NCBI GenBank assembly: GCA_030690705.1
Contig: JAUYGE010000267.1
Location: 1-8,044, forward strand
From: Dehalococcoidia bacterium
Lineage (GTDB): Bacteria > Chloroflexota > Dehalococcoidia > JAENJB01
Length of the DNA: 8,044 bases
Direction: 5' to 3'
Positions 6,678 to 8,044 of the stretch are shown here, piece after piece. Both the position numbers and the translations under genes were made by a program. The notes below the pieces were generated by a model, which ran no database searches, had not been told where the DNA came from, and saw only the letters and a program-made list of their open reading frames with translations. Numbering within the stretch: the stretch's first letter is position 1; the number at the start of each line of letters is the position of its first letter.

Positions 6678-7807
6678 TGGCAGAAGTAATAGTCAGCCAC
6701 TTAAGCAAGTCTTTCGGCAAGGTGAAGGCGGTGGATGATGTCAGTTTCGAAGTCAAAGAGGGGGAGATGGTTACCCTTCTCGGGCCGAGCGGTTGTGGCA
6801 AGACGACTACCCTGCGTCTCATCGCCGGTCTGGAGAAGCCGGATAGAGGAGATATATATCTTGGCAAGAGGCCGCTGGTCATCACCGACAGGCATATCTG
6901 CATCCCCCCTGACAAGAGGAGCATGGGCATGGTCTTCCAGTCGTACGCCGTCTGGCCTCACATGACCATCTTCGAGAACGTGGCCTTCCCGTTGAAGCTG
7001 AGAAGGGTACCCGAAGCCACGATCAAGGAGAAGGTAAAAGAAGTGCTGAGGCTTGTAGGGCTGGATAATGTTGAGGACAGGGGAGCCACCCTCTTGAGCG
7101 GCGGGCAGCAGCAGCGGGTAGCCGTGGCCAGGGCTCTGGCGTTCTCTCCGGAGGTACTGTTGCTGGACGAGCCGCTGTCCAACCTTGATGCCAAGCTCCG
7201 CGCCCGGATGCGTCTCGAGTTGAGGTCTCTACAGCAGCGGCTCGGGTTGACCAGCATTTTCGTTACCCACGACCAGCTCGAAGCCATGGTGCTTTCCGAC
7301 CGCCTGGCGGTGATGAACCAGGGCAAGATCGAACATATGGGTCCGCCGGCGGACGTATACCAGAAACCCCAGACCAGGTTTGTGATGGACTTCATCGGGC
7401 AGGTGAATCACCTCGCGGGAAGGGCGCTGGAGGTGACTCCCTCGGGGTGCGTGGCCAGGGCGACGAAGGCCGGGGAGATTCTATCCTGCCTGGTGGGTGA
7501 CAAGGTGGGCCAACACGAGGATGTTACCCTCTCCATCAGGCCCGAGGACATCGTGGTCTACGACCGTCCTCCGGGCGATAGGCCGAATGTGTGCCGCGCC
7601 ACCGTTAAGGTGGCTTCTTATCTGGGGGAGCGTATGCATTATGTGGTTGCAATTGGTGAGGAGACACTGGATGTTTTCACCGCACCGCGGCAAAGGTTCG
7701 CTGTCGGTGAGACGGTGTTCGTGGAGTTGGACCCCGACTCCATGTGGGTCTGGCGGGCTGATTCAGAGCACAGAGTTGAGCAGTCTCGGGGGGGCAATGG
7801 GGAATGA
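6677..7807 (+). CDS. ABC importer ATP-binding protein, MalK/UgpC/FbpC/PotA superfamily
   Basis: Cytoplasmic ATPase that would power an uptake system by pairing with membrane permeases. The 376 residues contain all catalytic motifs: Walker A GPSGCGKT (36-43), Q-loop Gln88 (GMVFQSY), signature LSGGQQQRVAVARAL (140-154), Walker B VLLLDEP (160-166), D-loop SNLD (168-171) and H-loop His198 (FVTHDQLEA). The C-terminal part, from about 230, is the regulatory OB/TOBE region of this superfamily (LSIRPEDIVVYD and GETVFVELDPDSMWVW). The sequence QSYAVWPHMTIFENVAFPL is most reminiscent of ferric-iron, 2-aminoethylphosphonate or spermidine-type importers, but sugar importers share the architecture, so substrate is undecided. 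The start ATG 6677 follows AGGGAAAGG. The gene is first in its operon, under the promoter at 6545-6574. A secreted protein start follows at 8000. Confidence 0.95.
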   Translation: MAEVIVSHLSKSFGKVKAVDDVSFEVKEGEMVTLLGPSGCGKTTTLRLIAGLEKPDRGDIYLGKRPLVITDRHICIPPDKRSMGMVFQSYAVWPHMTIFENVAFPLKLRRVPEATIKEKVKEVLRLVGLDNVEDRGATLLSGGQQQRVAVARALAFSPEVLLLDEPLSNLDAKLRARMRLELRSLQQRLGLTSIFVTHDQLEAMVLSDRLAVMNQGKIEHMGPPADVYQKPQTRFVMDFIGQVNHLAGRALEVTPSGCVARATKAGEILSCLVGDKVGQHEDVTLSIRPEDIVVYDRPPGDRPNVCRATVKVASYLGERMHYVVAIGEETLDVFTAPRQRFAVGETVFVELDPDSMWVWRADSEHRVEQSRGGNGE

Positions 7808-7913
7808 GACACAGATTGCTGACGAACGGCGAGGGCCTGGCTATCTAAAAACGAGCAACCACGTTATATATTCAGAGGACTGGTGGTGGGAGTGGAAGTC
7901 GTTCGTAGTTTGA
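7797..7913 (+). CDS. Doubtful small ORF, 38 codons, no recognised family
   Basis: ATG 7797 overlaps the last 11 nt of the ATPase gene and opens a frame ending at TGA 7911-7913, immediately before the AAGGAGG at 7913-7919. The product begins MGNETQIADERRGPGYL and ends YSEDWWWEWKSFVV. It is hydrophilic at first and tryptophan-rich at the end, with no membrane segment. Only a G-run precedes the start. It could be a tiny accessory protein, a decayed permease start, or chance. A 14-codon alternative begins at 7804. The other content of 7808-7999 is the duplicated start module described separately. Confidence 0.2.
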   Translation: MGNETQIADERRGPGYLKTSNHVIYSEDWWWEWKSFVV

Positions 7914-8011
7914 AGGAGGCACTGAAAATGAAAAAGCTTTGAGCACTTGGTGAAGCAGGCGCTGGCTTGCCATGAACTTATGCAAAGGAGGCAATGAAAA
8001 TGAAGAAGCTT
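7913..8011 (+). repeat. Duplicated ribosome-binding-site/start-codon module
   Basis: Segments 7913-7939 and 7985-8011 are 27-nt direct repeats offset by 72 nt, matching at 25 positions. Each contains AAGGAGGCA, then TGAAAATGAA, then AAGCTT. The first gives ATG AAA AAG CTT followed at once by TGA; the second gives ATG AAG AAG CTT and continues as a signal peptide. This suggests a tandem duplication of a gene start, or of a gene with later deletion of one body. Confidence 0.8.
7928..7942 (+). pseudogene. Abortive gene start encoding MKKL-stop
   Basis: ATG 7928 has an ideal AAGGAGG site at 7913-7919 with 8 nt spacing but terminates after four codons (MKKL, TGA 7940-7942). The following bases keep faint resemblance to the signal-peptide coding part of the next gene (for example GGCGCTGG). 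Either it is the relic 5' end of a duplicated binding-protein gene, or it is a minimal translated leader. I favour a relic, with modest certainty. Confidence 0.4.
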
Positions 8012-8044
8012 GTTGTCCTGGGAGTCCTGTTCCTGGCGCTGGTG
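8000..8044 (+). CDS. N-terminus of a secreted protein, probably the ABC binding protein (partial)
   Basis: Only 15 codons are visible: MKKLVVLGVLFLALV, a basic start followed by a hydrophobic core, as in a Sec or lipoprotein signal peptide. The strong AAGGAGG at 7985-7991 sits 8 nt before ATG 8000, which decides the start over the in-frame ATG at 7994 (2 nt spacing). Its position after an importer ATPase gene suggests the substrate-binding protein of that system, but the mature protein is beyond the window, so function is inference. Confidence 0.7.
   Translation, partial: MKKLVVLGVLFLALV

Noticed and set aside
7804..7848. Fourteen-codon ORF (MRHRLLTNGEGLAI) coupled by ATGA to the ATPase stop
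   Set aside because: The ATGA overlap is suggestive, but the frame is too short, lacks any known feature, and competes with the frame at 7797; chance is the simplest explanation.
7867..7872. TATATT as a -10 element for the last gene
   Set aside because: No TTGACA-like hexamer lies 16-19 bases upstream (7844-7849 reads TCTAAA), so a separate promoter is not supported.
1..8044. CRISPR arrays, tRNA or rRNA genes, transposase genes
   Set aside because: No regularly spaced repeats, cloverleaf-like TTCGA-containing segments, rRNA motifs or transposase motifs were seen; the repeats found are palindromic elements without coding capacity.

Overview
The window suggests a free-living bacterium of moderately high GC. 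The best taxonomic hint is the secreted HEITH peptidase: its layout (beta-sandwich, then gluzincin core, then C-terminal anchor) resembles proteins I associate with Chloroflexota (Dehalococcoidia/Anaerolineae). The GC-rich coding style and dispersed palindromic repeats fit an environmental member of that group. This placement is an inference and is not proven by the sequence.

Layout. (1) Positions 3-4220, plus strand: a tightly packed gene run made of the 3' part of prfB (release factor 2), a secreted/anchored metallopeptidase-like protein, radC, and a family 5 (oligopeptide-type) substrate-binding lipoprotein. Gene junctions are 0 nt, a 4-nt overlap and 1 nt, so this is probably one transcript whose promoter lies upstream of the window. 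(2) Positions 4216-4361: a 146-bp nested inverted-repeat element between two convergent genes. It supplies the stop codons of both. (3) Positions 4331-6420, minus strand: sucC-sucD, an ADP-forming succinate-CoA ligase-like pair with overlapping TTGA stop/start and a good sigma70-type promoter at 6473-6501. (4) Positions 6421-6676: a divergent intergenic region holding the sucCD promoter and a strong plus-strand promoter. The latter has a dyad in its spacer, a 10-bp tandem repeat just downstream, and a possible leader hairpin and short upstream ORF. (5) Positions 6677-8044, plus strand: an importer ATPase of the MalK/UgpC/FbpC/PotA superfamily, a short problematic stretch with tiny ORFs, and the first codons of a secreted protein, probably the cognate binding protein.

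How the parts relate. The prfB-radC run mixes translation termination, a cell-surface peptidase, a JAMM-domain protein and a nutrient-binding lipoprotein. It looks like a linked transcription unit, not one pathway. The sucCD pair would make or use an acyl-CoA with substrate-level phosphorylation, but no other TCA-cycle gene is visible. The last genes form the start of an uptake operon.

I did not find an obviously new multi-gene system. The most notable points are: two unrelated palindromic repeat elements that have become part of coding sequences (one in-frame inside a signal-peptide region, one forming the 3' ends of two convergent genes); a non-canonical loop (GTLN instead of GGGA) in the SucC ligase domain; and a 27-bp duplicated ribosome-binding-site/start module with a 72-nt offset, whose first copy encodes only MKKL-stop.
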